64,000 nucleotides of DNA from Paratrimastix pyriformis (taxonomy: Eukaryota > Preaxostyla > Paratrimastigidae), in assembly GCA_027972325.1 (NCBI GenBank), contig JAPMOS010000022.1, positions 1-64,000 on the forward strand. Reading direction: 5' to 3'. Below, piece by piece: positions 1 through 10,499 of the stretch. Under the pieces are notes generated by a model. It saw nothing but the letters and a program-made list of their open reading frames with translations. It was not told the origin of the DNA and ran no database searches. The translations under genes and the position numbers were made by a program. The stretch's first letter is position 1, and the number at the start of each line of letters is the position of its first letter.

Positions 1-102
1 GAGCTTTCAGCGAGCTCCTCACGTGTCTTCTGCTGGTGCTTTCGGTGGTCTTTTCGATTTCACAACATCAGCAATCACGTTTCTGCTTCTTGGTGACTTT
101 GA

Positions 103-600
103 ATGGAGACTTCGGAAATATCCTATCCCGAGGTCACATCTGGCAATTCGTCCGATTCATCTGATCCGTCGCAAACTGAATCCGTTGCATCTATCAATCA
201 TTCTGATCATCCGTCTGGGACAACCACATCGATTTCCACTGAGCGGTGTTGTGACATCATCAATGTATTGGTCGCCTGTCACAACCGCTATCCCAACTTG
301 AGGGCTGGGGCCAACCCTCTTTTCTCATTTGCAAACTCGCGTCTGTCGGCCTCGGGAAGCTCAACAAGCTCCTCGAGGGGGGATCCGTTACCGATGTCAT
401 CTCCTCCCGCGTTTTGGCTAAAACGTGGACAAGCTGGGAACATGTCTCAAGTTTCGTGATCTCCTTGGCGCAATTCTCTTTCACCCGGGCTCGAATTGCT
501 GCCCACTGTGATTCTGGATACCCTGTTGCCTCTCTTGGTGCCCGTCTGGGTGCCACCACTGGTCCTGTTGCTGCCGCTGCCGTGGGCGAGGCCTCGCGGC
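103..600 (+). other. Coding-like tract, unrecognised, probably a decayed retroelement ORF
   Basis: Two adjacent plus-strand frames look like protein here. The first (from 103) is Ser/Thr/Asp-rich and then turns into ordinary helical sequence near 'IINVLVACHNRYPNL'. From about 300 a second frame carries plausible sequence such as 'LGKLNKLLEGGSVTDVISS' and 'TWTSWEHVSSFVISLAQF', running to about 600. The change of frame with no obvious splice signal suggests decay. No family is recognised. Its setting among LINE remnants makes an ORF1-type retroelement protein likely, but a broken host gene is possible. Confidence 0.3.
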
Positions 601-1600
601 GAGCCCTCCCGGGGGGTGATGTGGTTGCAGCGGCCCGACTGGGGGCTTGGCTCTGGCCAGGCTCTCCGGCGCCAGGCTCCGCTTTGCGGGCAGCTGGCCC
701 TGGCTCGAGGGTCGCAGCCGCCGCCCTCTCCTGAGCCCGATGCCCGTGCACGAGTCGACAAGGCCCTGGCCGGCATCACGGACGTTTCAGGCCTGCGCTG
801 GGGCCGCGGCGGCCGCGGGAGGCTCACGGGGAAGCTTTCTCAAGCGCAACGAGGTGCCACGAGCAATGGGGGAAGGCCGAGTGCGGCCGTATCGATCCTA
901 TGTTCGCTGCCCCCTCCCTCGTGATGTGGCTCCTGGCGGGTCTCCGATGCGCATCGTCGGCCAGCCCTGGCCGTCCCCGGACCTGTTCCCGCCTTCGGTC
1001 CACCCAAGACGGGGCCGATTGCCCCGTTTGACGAGGCCACCATTTCAAGATTGTTCGCCGGCTGCCGAACGGTGGCGTAGGCCCTTGGGGCCCGCCCTGC
1101 TACGGAAGGTTGCAGGGTTGGCGCCATCAATTGTGCCATCGCTGGTCTCCTCTTCAACTTCTTGTGTTGCGGAGTACATCCCCCGAGCCTCCCAGGTTGG
1201 CTCGCACCCTCCCGAAGCCGGGGAGGGTGCGGCTTGTTGTCGACCCTTTCCAGGGTCTTGTCGAGGGCGTTGGCGGGCGGGTCGGAGGCGACCTGGCTAC
1301 CTCTCGGACGCGCAGCTGGGCGTCCGGTGCCCTGACGCCCCTGCTGTTTTGCATGCTCTCATGAGCTTCTACGTCGCGGGCGCGGGCCTGTGACGTGTGT
1401 GTGTGATACCGGCTTACGCCGAGTCCGTTATCGGGCCGAAGCCCGCGGGTAACATAGACCTCCCGGTCCGCCTCCCCGCGAGACAAGCTCGCAAGAAGGA
1501 ACGCCCTGTGGTCCATGGTCGGCTCGCGCCGGGCGGTCGCCGACACTCGGACTACGTCCCTTCGTCCATCCCTTCCTCGTTCTTCGTTCTTCTTCCGTTG
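601..1600. other. No gene recognised; GC-rich retroelement debris
   Basis: Open frames exist on both strands, but none keeps a protein-like composition and none matches a family I know. The segment lies between the plus-strand coding-like tract on the left and the 3' end of the minus-strand LINE on the right. It could be the 3' untranslated part of that LINE or part of another element. Confidence 0.3.
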
Positions 1601-2760
1601 CTTGATCGCTACAAGCATAGTTCTCCGCAGTCCACCCAGTTCGCTCCCAATCTCCTTCTGGGTCTCTTCATCCACAATCCCCAGCTCTGCTGCCAGTCTG
1701 CAGTCATTCGCGTAGATTTCTAAGCCCGCACCGTCTTCGCAGTCTCCCAGCAACTTTCTTCACCACACCTTCTGAAATCCTCCAGTTATAGAGCACTTCG
1801 CCCTCCTTCGGACGCCCCTCATAGTCAGCCTCCACTCTTCGCGCTCCCGCCTCCTTTCGCAACATGTTCTCCAATGCCCACAAGGCTGGGTCCATCAAAT
1901 CTCGGCCCGCTGGTTCTCGAAGAGCAGAATGCCCACGTCAAACGGGGCCTTCCCCGCACCTTTCTCCCCCGTCCGCCAGAAGCTCGGCAGCCAGAAGCTG
2001 AAGCCCCTTCCTCAATGATAAACAGCTCCTTCAGTTGCATGTCCCCTCAGCGCCAAACCGACTCCGTGCTGCGCCTTCATTCCTGCACCGGCCGCGTCCG
2101 GTTTGGCTTGCCCACTCGTACGGGACTATCGCGATACATCGGAAGGCTCTTCCCAGTTTCACCAATTGGGCTCTCCGCCCAATCACCAATTGCCGTAAAT
2201 AACCGGTCCATCTCCTCCTGTGGGTTGTATTCAGGGTTGGCAAAGATGAGGAGGTCGCGATTCTCCTTAAACAACCCGTAGCCATCCAGTCTTCCACCCA
2301 AAACCAGTCATCCTTGCTGGGCGTTCTGAATTCAGGGAGCTCAAATCGGCATTCCCAGGATGCGAGAATGCCATCGTTGTCAAACTGCCTGCTTGTCTGA
2401 GCAGAGAGGACACCACGGGGTCGTCCACTGGTTTCGCAGGGTGCTCTTGTGGGTCTGCCCTTCTGCCATCTCCGTACTCATCCCATCCACATATCGATCG
2501 CAGAGGTTCGCCACTTCTGTGGTGAACATTTCCCGAAGTTGTCCTAGGTTCGGGCGCGGTACCAGCGCCCCGCGATCGCTCGATGAGCTCCCAGAGTCTG
2601 TCCATCGCTATTTGCTTACCTCTCACCTGCACACTTTGACCCATAGGCTCCACCCATTTTTCTTGGAGCAATTGTTCTGCATCTTCTGCTCCTTCCCCTT
2701 GTTCAGCCACGCGATCAGTTTGATCGCATTGGCACCACTCACCTTTCAGCGACACTGCCC
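1600..2760 (-). pseudogene. LINE C-terminal region of unknown fold (degraded)
   Basis: After RNase H, the minus strand still looks translated in pieces: a 162-residue frame (2267-2755), 'LLIFANPEYNPQEEMDRLF' near 2.25 kb, and 'LEIYANDCRLAAELGIVDEE' near 1.7 kb. Composition is acidic and helical. No zinc finger of the usual LINE C-terminal CCHC type is obvious. The translated look fades below about 1.6 kb, which I take as the end of the coding part. Confidence 0.5.
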
Positions 2761-2829
2761 ATCATAGCCGGGCATTCAAAACCAAATGGTTCGTATAGTC
2801 TCGCCCCACACCAACATTTCCCATCCCTT

Positions 2830-3650
2830 CACCATTGATGTAGAATCTGATGTTGGCCGTGATGTACCGCTGCAAGATTGCCATCATGGCCAGTCTGCCC
2901 GACATTTCGCATCTCATGGTCTGCGTATTTATTCCGCCATTTCCCGTCTGAGCATTGATGACCACCAGTGTTCTTGCGTTTCGGGCCGCCCTGGAGATGC
3001 GTCCGCGGCGGCTGAAGGACTGGAGGCTTGTGCGAGTCTCCTCCACCTCCTCCCCGTCGCATTGGTGAACCAACCGAAAACCCCAGGTCCGTTCCTGTTG
3101 CACCTTGCCTATGTCCTGTTTGATGCTTTGCCCGGCAATCTTGTCTGCCAATCTGTTCCTCCGCATCCAGCGATGCCCCTGTCTCCTGGTGCCCTTCACC
3201 CACACCAGCCGGACACCCCCTGTGCTCCTTCAGAATTCGCTGTCCCTTCGGAGGAGGCCTCGGCCTTCGACTCGATCAGGTCCGTCGGTGTCCAGTCGTC
3301 CTTCATCAGCCTCTCCACCCATCCCTTTGCCACCTTACTGTCCGTGCGCACCTCCACGTTTGCATCCTGTCCCACTCTGATGGCTTCCAGGATGGCTTCC
3401 AGCTCTGCCTCATTGTTTGTTTGCCCTTTCCCGTGCACCTTCTCCCGACCCGCACAGCCAGTGCCCACTGGACAGCCGCTCCACCACCGCCAATGCAGCT
3501 CGCCGGTCCTTCTTCTTGGTCGCGCTACCATCTGTAAAAGTCCGCCACTTCAGCTCGGCCTCCACCCGCACCTCCACCTCCTCACACTCCGCCCGCAGTG
3601 CCTCCCATCGCCTCCACATTGCCTCGTCCCACTTGCCCGCTCTCATCCGG
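2830..3650 (-). pseudogene. LINE RNase H domain (degraded)
   Basis: Downstream of the RT on the minus strand lie 'RTFTDGSATKK' (first catalytic Asp, near 3.54 kb), 'NEAELEAILEAI' (catalytic Glu, near 3.4 kb), 'VRTDSKVAKGWVERL' (second Asp, near 3.35 kb) and 'RNRLADKIAG' (final Asp box, near 3.15 kb). All four type I RNase H signatures are present in order but in two frames. RNase H is carried by the I group and a few other LINE clades, which helps to classify the element. Confidence 0.75.
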
Positions 3651-4149
3651 CTCTTCTTGCTTTCCCCGTTCTGGTCCAGGTGCTCTCCGCCCCCCTCTTC
3701 TTGTCGCTGGCTTCAACATGCATCCTCCGTTTCGCCATCCCCTTGCTCGTCGGTTTTCTTGGCGGCTCTCCCACCCCGGCTCCCCGCTTCGGCGTTTCCT
3801 GTTCTTCGCCACGACCACCAGCTTTCCTCCCTTGCCCCACCATCAGCTTGGCTTGTCTCATCTTCCTCCGGGTCTGGGATCCCGTGATCCTTCCCACCAT
3901 CCTCCTCTCTGCCCGTATCCCGTCCCGCCCTCTCTCGGCTCTCCTCCTTTTCCTGTTCCGTCCTTGCCCTCTTCGATCTCTTTCGCCACTTCTTCCTCGG
4001 ATCCTCCTCGCCAACTTAACATATTCCGTCTCCACTTTGTTCCCCACACACACCCGCTCCTTGATGGCCTCCACGTACTGCGGCATCGTGCCCTTCCACT
4101 GAAACCTACCGCCCACAATCAGGTCAGCCACACCCTGATGCCCCCTCTT

Positions 4150-5700
4150 CATGAGTGTCTGCTCATGCCGCTTGGTGATTTTGCATGGCTCTGCCAGCTC
4201 CTCCAGTGTTGTCGGCATTCCCCATTCCGCTTCCTTTTCAATACTTCCCCATCCCTCACGATGGCCAACCCCTTCTGTGCAAGATCCTCAACATCCCCGA
4301 CACCACTCCCTCGGCATCTTCTCCTTCGCGTGCAGTCTGACCCACTTCCCGGGGTTGTCCAGCGGCTCACTCGTCGTCCACAACTTTGCAGCAGGGCTAT
4401 CTCTTCACGGAGCATCACGCCGCACCCTTGTTGGTCTGCCACCCTGCCCAGCAGTTGCGTGAGCACCATCATGTCGTGCACATCCACCGGGTCCTTGAGA
4501 CCCATCCCACCCTCATCCTCCGGGAAGAAGAGCACCTCCGCCGGGTCGCATTTCCCAAGCACCCACCAATCTCCTGAAATACTCGCGCATAGCGCTGTTG
4601 AAGAATCTCGTCCCTGCGGCATGGGCACTGCCTCGCCGTATAATAACGTCGACACGCACTCGTTGATCATCTGCACCATCAACCTCGGTGGGACCTTCTT
4701 GTCCATCAGCCTGTGCAACCTCCCACACATTTTCTGGATGACCTTCTCCGTGTTGATCTTCATGTTCATCTCCTCGTCTATCCAAATTCCCAGGTACCGG
4801 ATGGCCCCACCCTTCTGCTGGACCTTGATGACTCGACCCTCACCCAGGTCCAGGTCCGTCTTGCTCTTCACCCCACACAGGTAGTCACACTTGGTCCACG
4901 ACAGCTGCATACCCGCCTCCACCTTCCGTCTCACTGTGTTGACCAACCGTACCATCTGCTCCTTGGTTCGAGTGACCAGCATCACATCGTCAGCAAAGGC
5001 AAGGACTTTCACCTTCCTTCCACTATCCAGGATATACCCACCTTCCTGCTTTCGCACCTCTGCCAGCACTTCTCCATGAATGAGATAAATAGCAGACATG
5101 AAAGGGTCCCCCCGACTAATGCCTCTCTATCTCATAGCTCTCCGTCAGCCCGAAACCCGTAATGACTTTGGCCTTCCCCCTCGTACAGACTATCCACATA
5201 CCTGATGAATGCCTCAACCCCCATCCGTCTCAACCTCCTCAGTGCGTCCATGTCCACTGTATCATAGGCCTTTTGATATCTAACGAGCACATGTGGAATT
5301 CCCTGCCTCCCATAATTTTCGAGTCAGTGAGCACTCCCATAATTTCTGCACCAATCCTCTCAGAAACCCAAACTGCTCCTCCCCAAACACATTCTTCTGT
5401 ACGCACCATTCTTGGAACCGCGACGCCACCACCACTTGCAGCCCCTTCAAAAGACCTGTATCAAAGTGATTGGCCTTCTGCCTGCAGGGCTCAGGGTGTT
5501 CTGTCTGCGACTTCGTGGCCATGAACACCGAACTGACCTTGAGCTCCTGCGGCACTTCACCCGCCCAACATCTCATTGTATCTCCTCCCAACCACTCTTT
5601 GATCTCTTCCCACAGGCATGGATCATCTCTGCCGTCACTCCATCCGGGCCCGCCGCTTACCATCGGGGAGCGCCCCCAGGATTGTCTCAACATCATGCGT
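4150..5700 (-). pseudogene. LINE reverse transcriptase domain (degraded)
   Basis: Minus-strand motifs in order are 'LLKGLQVVVASRFQEW' and 'FGEEQFGFLRG' (5.3-5.5 kb), then 'YDTVDMDALRRLRRMGV' (about 5.25 kb, motif A), then 'VKVLAFADDVMLVTRTKEQ' (about 5.0 kb, motif C with the two catalytic Asp), then 'GAIRYLGIWIDEE' (about 4.8 kb, motif D/E). The thumb-like 'RLMVQMINECVSTLLYGEA' follows. This is a typical LINE polymerase that copies element RNA at the nicked target. One 316-residue frame is intact at 4149-5099; upstream parts are frame-shifted. Confidence 0.85.
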
Positions 5701-6299
5701 TGTGAGGGGGGCCATGATCACCCTCCTTCTTCCTGCGGCCTTCCTGGCACCCGCCCCACCCTCGGGCCCACCGGCAACACCCTCCTGCCAGGTCCGCCAT
5801 GAAGTTCCTCCATCCATTCTTCACCGACTCCGGATCTGTGACCACTTTGTCCACCTTTCCTCCACATTCTTAGTTGCATACGACGTGACCGGCGCCACCC
5901 CGTCTGTCATGATGCTCTTATATGCGCTTGCGCTTCCTTCCAACGCCCGATCCTCTTCCTGTATGCACGCCTCATTTTGGCCAACTGCTTCTGCATTTCC
6001 TCCTCAGGCTCGGGTCCCGCCATCGCCATCCGTCTCAGCTTCTTCATGCGATGGGGCTCATAATCCCTGTCTGTGTTGGCCACGTCCCGGAACCCAAACA
6101 CCTTCCCCGCCGTCTCCCGCAGGATCCCACTCATCTGCTCGAACGATGGGTCCGCCCCCTTCTCCATCGCCTTCCGAAGCAATTCCGCCACTTTCTCCCG
6201 GTACGTGCGCATCTTCCCCACCATCCCTTCATACTCATCCTTCCTCTTCTCCCGCAGCAACGCATCCAGGTCCGACTTGACGGGCAGATGGCCACCTTC

Positions 6300-7080
6300 C
6301 TCCGCAGCGTTCCCGCCCATGCCGGCAACATGTTCCTCAAGTCAGTGACTACCATGTGATGGTCTGTGACTTCCTGCCATTGAACCTCCCATTTCTCCAC
6401 ACCCACATATTGTCCAGCAATCGTGCCATCGTCCCCTGTTGCTGCCAAAGGTCCAGCCTGGCCTCCCCCTTCCCCCTTGCTTGCCCTCCTCCTCCACCTC
6501 CCCTTCCCTCCTTTCTTGTTGCGCGTAGTGATCTCGTTCTGCTTACCCACCATCTTCGCCGTGTCACAGACCCAGCATCTCCTGCTCACCAACCTCCTTG
6601 GCCCAGCTATTCGCGTCCGTGTACACCACCACGCCCCTCCCCCTCAGCTGCTCCCTCCGCCATGCACTCTTCCAACCTCCTGATAATGACATTCCCACCC
6701 TCACCTTGTCCTCTCCTCCCCAGTTGGGTAGTACAGATTTATGAGCCTCAGGTTGGTCTTCCTCCGACCACCGAGAAACATCAAGTAGCCAGGGATCACC
6801 TCCTGACCTTGCGCACTGCTATCTGTAAGGTCCGCCTATACCCAATCATCACCCCTCCCTTGGGGTGCCGCGCATCTGCGTCCTCCACCACCGAGCTCCT
6901 CCAGCACCACCCCTTCATCCACTTCTCCTCCAACTGTTGTCTGTACCTTTCGTCTCTTGCAGGAGGGCAATGTTGACCCCCCAACTCGCAGCAGGTCCGC
7001 CACATTGCTCTTCCAGTCTGACCCCAACCCACGCACGTTCCACCCCACGACCCTCATCCTTCCTCCTCCCTCGCCGGCAG
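6300..7080 (-). pseudogene. LINE apurinic/apyrimidinic-type endonuclease domain (degraded)
   Basis: The domain opens with 'MRVVGWNVRGLGSDWKSNV' (near 7.05 kb), the conserved first strand of exonuclease III-like endonucleases of LINEs. About 30 residues on, in another frame, comes 'VNIALLQETKGT' (6943-6981), the metal-binding QE-K box. Further on 'LMFLGGRRKTNLRLINLYYP' fits the next core strands. In active elements this domain nicks target DNA to prime reverse transcription. Several frame changes separate the motifs. Confidence 0.75.
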
Positions 7081-7149
7081 CCCCGCCCTCAGGTTGGCCT
7101 CCTTCGCCCTGGCACCACTTCTCCACCCCCTGGAATTCTCCTCCTCCGC

Positions 7150-8800
7150 CTTCTCGTCATATGTCTTCGATATCCCTCATCTTTGCCACCTGCCTCTTCC
7201 TTGTCGCGTCCTTCTTCCCGCGCTTCTTCCTGGCCTTTCTGCTCATCCCGTCCCCAGGATACCTGGGCACCCCTGGGTAGGAGTCCCCGTTACCGGGCGC
7301 ACCCCGGACTGCCCCACCCTCATGCTCCTCCAGGTCTTCACCTCCCGCCTTACCCGTCTCCTCTTCGTCCCCCCCTTGTGCCTCCCCGTCTGCCCCCCTT
7401 TGCTCCCCCCTCCAAAAGCCGGTCCCCACATCGAACGCTGCATTCTCGACCCCATCCCTGCCCCCGCCACAAAGATGTCGCCATTCTTCGTCTCTTCCTC
7501 GCCCACCTCCCCTCACCACGCTGTCATCGAAGCGCCACCATGCCCCTTCAATCCTCTTCACCGCCACCCAATGTCGCTCCCCCTCCTCTCCTTTCGCAGA
7601 ACTCCGCCGCCGCCTCCAGGCGGTAATTCGTGCCAAGAACATCCACGGGGTCCGGCTGCACCCGCCACTGCGACTGGTCCACCCTGCCGTCCCGCCGATC
7701 GCGAACCACCTGGACCACCATGACATCCTCCATGCCCACCGCCCGTTCCTCCTGCGTGCCACCGATCGGCACCACACTCTGGGCACCTCTTCCGCACCCG
7801 TCCGTCCGCCATCACCACCTTCCGGACCGCTTCACTCATTCTGTCACCGTCCTCTCCAGACGCACCACCAGTAGTCCCGCTCCCTTTCGCGGCCCTCGCT
7901 CACCCTTCCGCATTCCTGACAGACGTGCACCACCCTCATCCGCGCTCCTGTCGGGATCCGAGCTTCTCAGCAAGTCCGCCACCGCATCCCCTGCATCCCC
8001 ATCATGAAGCTCATCCAGCCCATCAATCCCCTTCTCCCAGATTGCCTGCTCCATACCCGGGTCTCCCCCAATCACCCCTCTCACAACATCGAACAACTGC
8101 CCGGCCCCCCACCGCTTCCACCACCTGGAGGGCTGTTGCCACCCAACAACGGTGGCCCGACTTATTACACACGCCTCTGTACCTCCCGACCCCGCCCCCT
8201 GCGACAAGCCAACCCCATCAACTTCCTCCAGCTCGCCACCACCGCCAAACAACTCGCCCGGTCGCTCGATCATCCCTCCATCCGTCAATCTCACTGTCAC
8301 GTCCCTCCCCCTTCCATCAGAGCCTCCTTCTCCTCCCGTACCTCGTCCTCGTCCGCCTCTTCGGGCCAGTCTCTTTGCCTGCCACTCTCCCAGTCCGCCA
8401 GCTGGGATCCTGCCCCCACCCCCAAAGCCCAAACCTCCGCCGCTCCATCATCCACACTCTCTCCCTTCCACTCCGCCTCGCTTTTTTAGAACCGCGTCGA
8501 GTTCCCACGCTCTCCGATTCACGCCCGCACCTCCCCATTGAGCCATCGCCACCAGTAAACAGATTCCCACCCATCGATTCCCCCCCAAATAGATTTCGTT
8601 TGGTCCAATAACGATGTCCTCGCACTCCCCCCTTCATCTGAGCCCAGAGCCTGTGGTATTCCCCGCCCCCTCGCTTGGATCAAGTCGATCAGGGCCATCT
8701 TCCAAAACAAAGCCCCTGCATGAACACGCACAACCCACCAACACCACCTATCAAAATCGTCAAAAAGGATATCCACCAAACCGCCATCATTCCCTGCCAA
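7150..8800 (-). pseudogene. LINE upstream region: ORF1-like, with CxxC knuckle and a protease-like motif
   Basis: Decayed minus-strand coding sequence upstream of the endonuclease. Visible pieces are a 'RKRCPECGAD' knuckle near 7.8 kb, a run 'VQPDPVDVLGTNYRLEAA' near 7.65 kb, and 'RHWVAVKRIEGAWWRFDDS' near 7.53 kb. A basic stretch (KARKKRGKKDATRKRQ) follows just before the endonuclease. Around 8.5-8.8 kb a further frame rich in W and D looks translated. The His-Trp, then Trp and DDS pattern resembles the His/Asp end of Josephin- or ubiquitin-hydrolase-type cysteine peptidases. The matching catalytic Cys region could not be identified, so protease activity is only a suggestion. Confidence 0.45.
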
Positions 8801-9385
8801 CTCATGCAGAGACCCGTCCGCCCAACTCCGGCCGAAGATTCTTCTCCCCGGTGCTCAACCTGGCAGTAAGCTGCCCCATCAGTTTCCTCCACCGTCCGCT
8901 CTACCCCATTCCTCTGTTTCAATTCCCCGGTCTTTTTCACCAAATCAGATCCCCATCCGCTCGTTCTTCTTCCTCCTACGCTGCCCTCCGGCTGGCCGAT
9001 TCCCCACCGATCGCCACGTTTCCTTTGCCACGCCTCCTTCCCTTTTGGTCCGTCCCCAACATTATTCTATTATCACAGCTCCTCCATTTCTGATACAGCA
9101 GCCGTCCCCACCCGCAGGCCGGCCCCTGATCATGTTGCCCAAGTTCACACCCATTTTCTCCAGTCTGTGTAACAAACCACCACTTCACCCACCATTTTCC
9201 TTCAATAAGATCGATCGTGCCCCATGCGAGTGGCCCAACGACGATACTGCGTTTTTGTCCAGCTCAATACGTACCATCCGTACGTAAGGACTGAATCCAG
9301 TCGTAACCATCCCGTACCCTTTATGAATATATAATGGTTGCTCAAGGCATGTTTTCAAAAAGATTCAGATTGAAAACACAACACC

Positions 9386-10417
9386 TCAAACCAAATCACA
9401 GCAACCCCTTGGCCGCCACACGCACCACAGTCCGCCGAACAATAGTCCGCGGCCCCCATATTGCTGCTGCTTCTCCCTCGCCAGCCGGTCTCGTTCCTCG
9501 GGATCGACCACCAATAACCACGTACCGTCCCAGCGACCAGTCAGGAAGGCTTGTCCCTTCCTGGCAATGGTCGCTGGGCGGATTGGAGGCGTCAGGCTCG
9601 CCAACCAGGCCTCGACAGCCGGCACAGTCGCCAGATCCCGACGGCGCAGCATCGCCAGCTTCTTGTTGGGCGGCACCTCGACCCGCACTTCGGGAGGCAC
9701 CACGGTAATGGGCCATCTCGGGTTGGCATCCCGGCGCGGGAACCACTTCGGCATTTCTTCTCCCTCCGCAAAGAAGCTGACTTGAAAGATCGCAGGCATT
9801 AACTTGAACACCCTCAGAGAATCTACCAAAACCATAACACCCCTTCTCCATAGCACAACACAAACCTTTCCTTCCCAACCAAGTCGCCACATCCTCTTCA
9901 CTGGCCTCCGTCGGAAAGCCAGCAAGCGTCGCCTTGAAGAGCGTTGTCGTGATGATGTCCGGCTGGAATTCAGTCGCCACAGCCACAATAGGCCTCACAG
10001 TAGCATGAAACTTCTGGCCAAGTTCCTCAACCCTTGTGAACTGCTCGGCCGTCGGACGATCGAATAGAATTGAGAATTCGGGGAACGACCCTCCACCGCG
10101 GCGCCCGCAAAGACGCCTGAATTTCAGCATAGGACAGAGGATTCCCATCAGGGAACAAGAGCGTAGCCCCAATAGCCTGCAGCACAAAAGATCGTCAGGA
10201 TCACTCCAAGCCGCCGGCCCCAACTCAGGGCGCTTCGTTTGCGGCACTCAATCAAACAGACCTGATCCCAACATGGGCTCTCCTCATCCTTGCAGGAGCC
10301 GCCGCCTCCGCCGCACTCTTCTCGGCCGCACGCTTGTGTTGTTGCACACGGGCAGCCTCTTGCGCAGCCGCCTCCTTCTCAACATCAGACATAGTCACAG
10401 ATTCAGAATCAGCCATC
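9386..10417 (-). pseudogene. ORF1-like or unknown protein remnant with one putative intron
   Basis: A minus-strand reading starts at ATG 10417 with an acidic/Ala-rich helical N-terminus (MADSESVTMSDVEKEAAAQE). It meets a plausible intron at about 10170-10255, with donor AG|GTCTGT of the same kind as host introns and acceptor TGCAG. After it come 'FPEFSILFDRPTAEQFTRVE', 'FPTEASEEDVATWLGRKG' and, in another frame, 'PPIRPATIARKGQAFLTGRW', ending near 9.39 kb. At least one frame change lies near 9.8-9.9 kb and probably another near 10.07 kb. The family is not recognised. It is either the ORF1 of the minus-strand LINE next door or a decayed host gene. Confidence 0.4.
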
Positions 10418-10499
10418 TTCTGCGGAGAAATTCAAACGTTGAAGGTCAACTCGACCCCGGGAACTCCTGAGGTGACCATTATCAAGACTGACGCCAAAA

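Larger units (their letters stand above)
1600..9000 (-). mobile_element. Degraded non-LTR retrotransposon (LINE) with APE endonuclease, RT and RNase H
   Basis: On the minus strand, from high to low coordinates, lie a zinc-knuckle-like N-terminal region, an apurinic-endonuclease start (WNVRGLGSDWK, then ALLQETK), a reverse transcriptase (FADD catalytic box), an RNase H (TDGSA, NEAELEAI, ADKIAG) and a C-terminal region. This order, APE-EN then RT then RNH, is the plan of I-group LINEs. Reading passes through many frame changes and stops, so the copy is old and inactive. Both limits are approximate: the 5' end may reach 10.4 kb if the ORF1-like remnant at 9.4-10.4 kb belongs to it, and no poly(A) tail or target-site duplication was found. 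The plus strand is strikingly C-rich throughout, the mirror of a G-rich coding strand. Confidence 0.85.

Noticed and set aside
2786-4884. 438- and 428-residue Pro/Ser-rich plus-strand frames
   Set aside because: Antisense shadows of the G-rich minus-strand LINE; composition is that of a C-rich non-coding strand.
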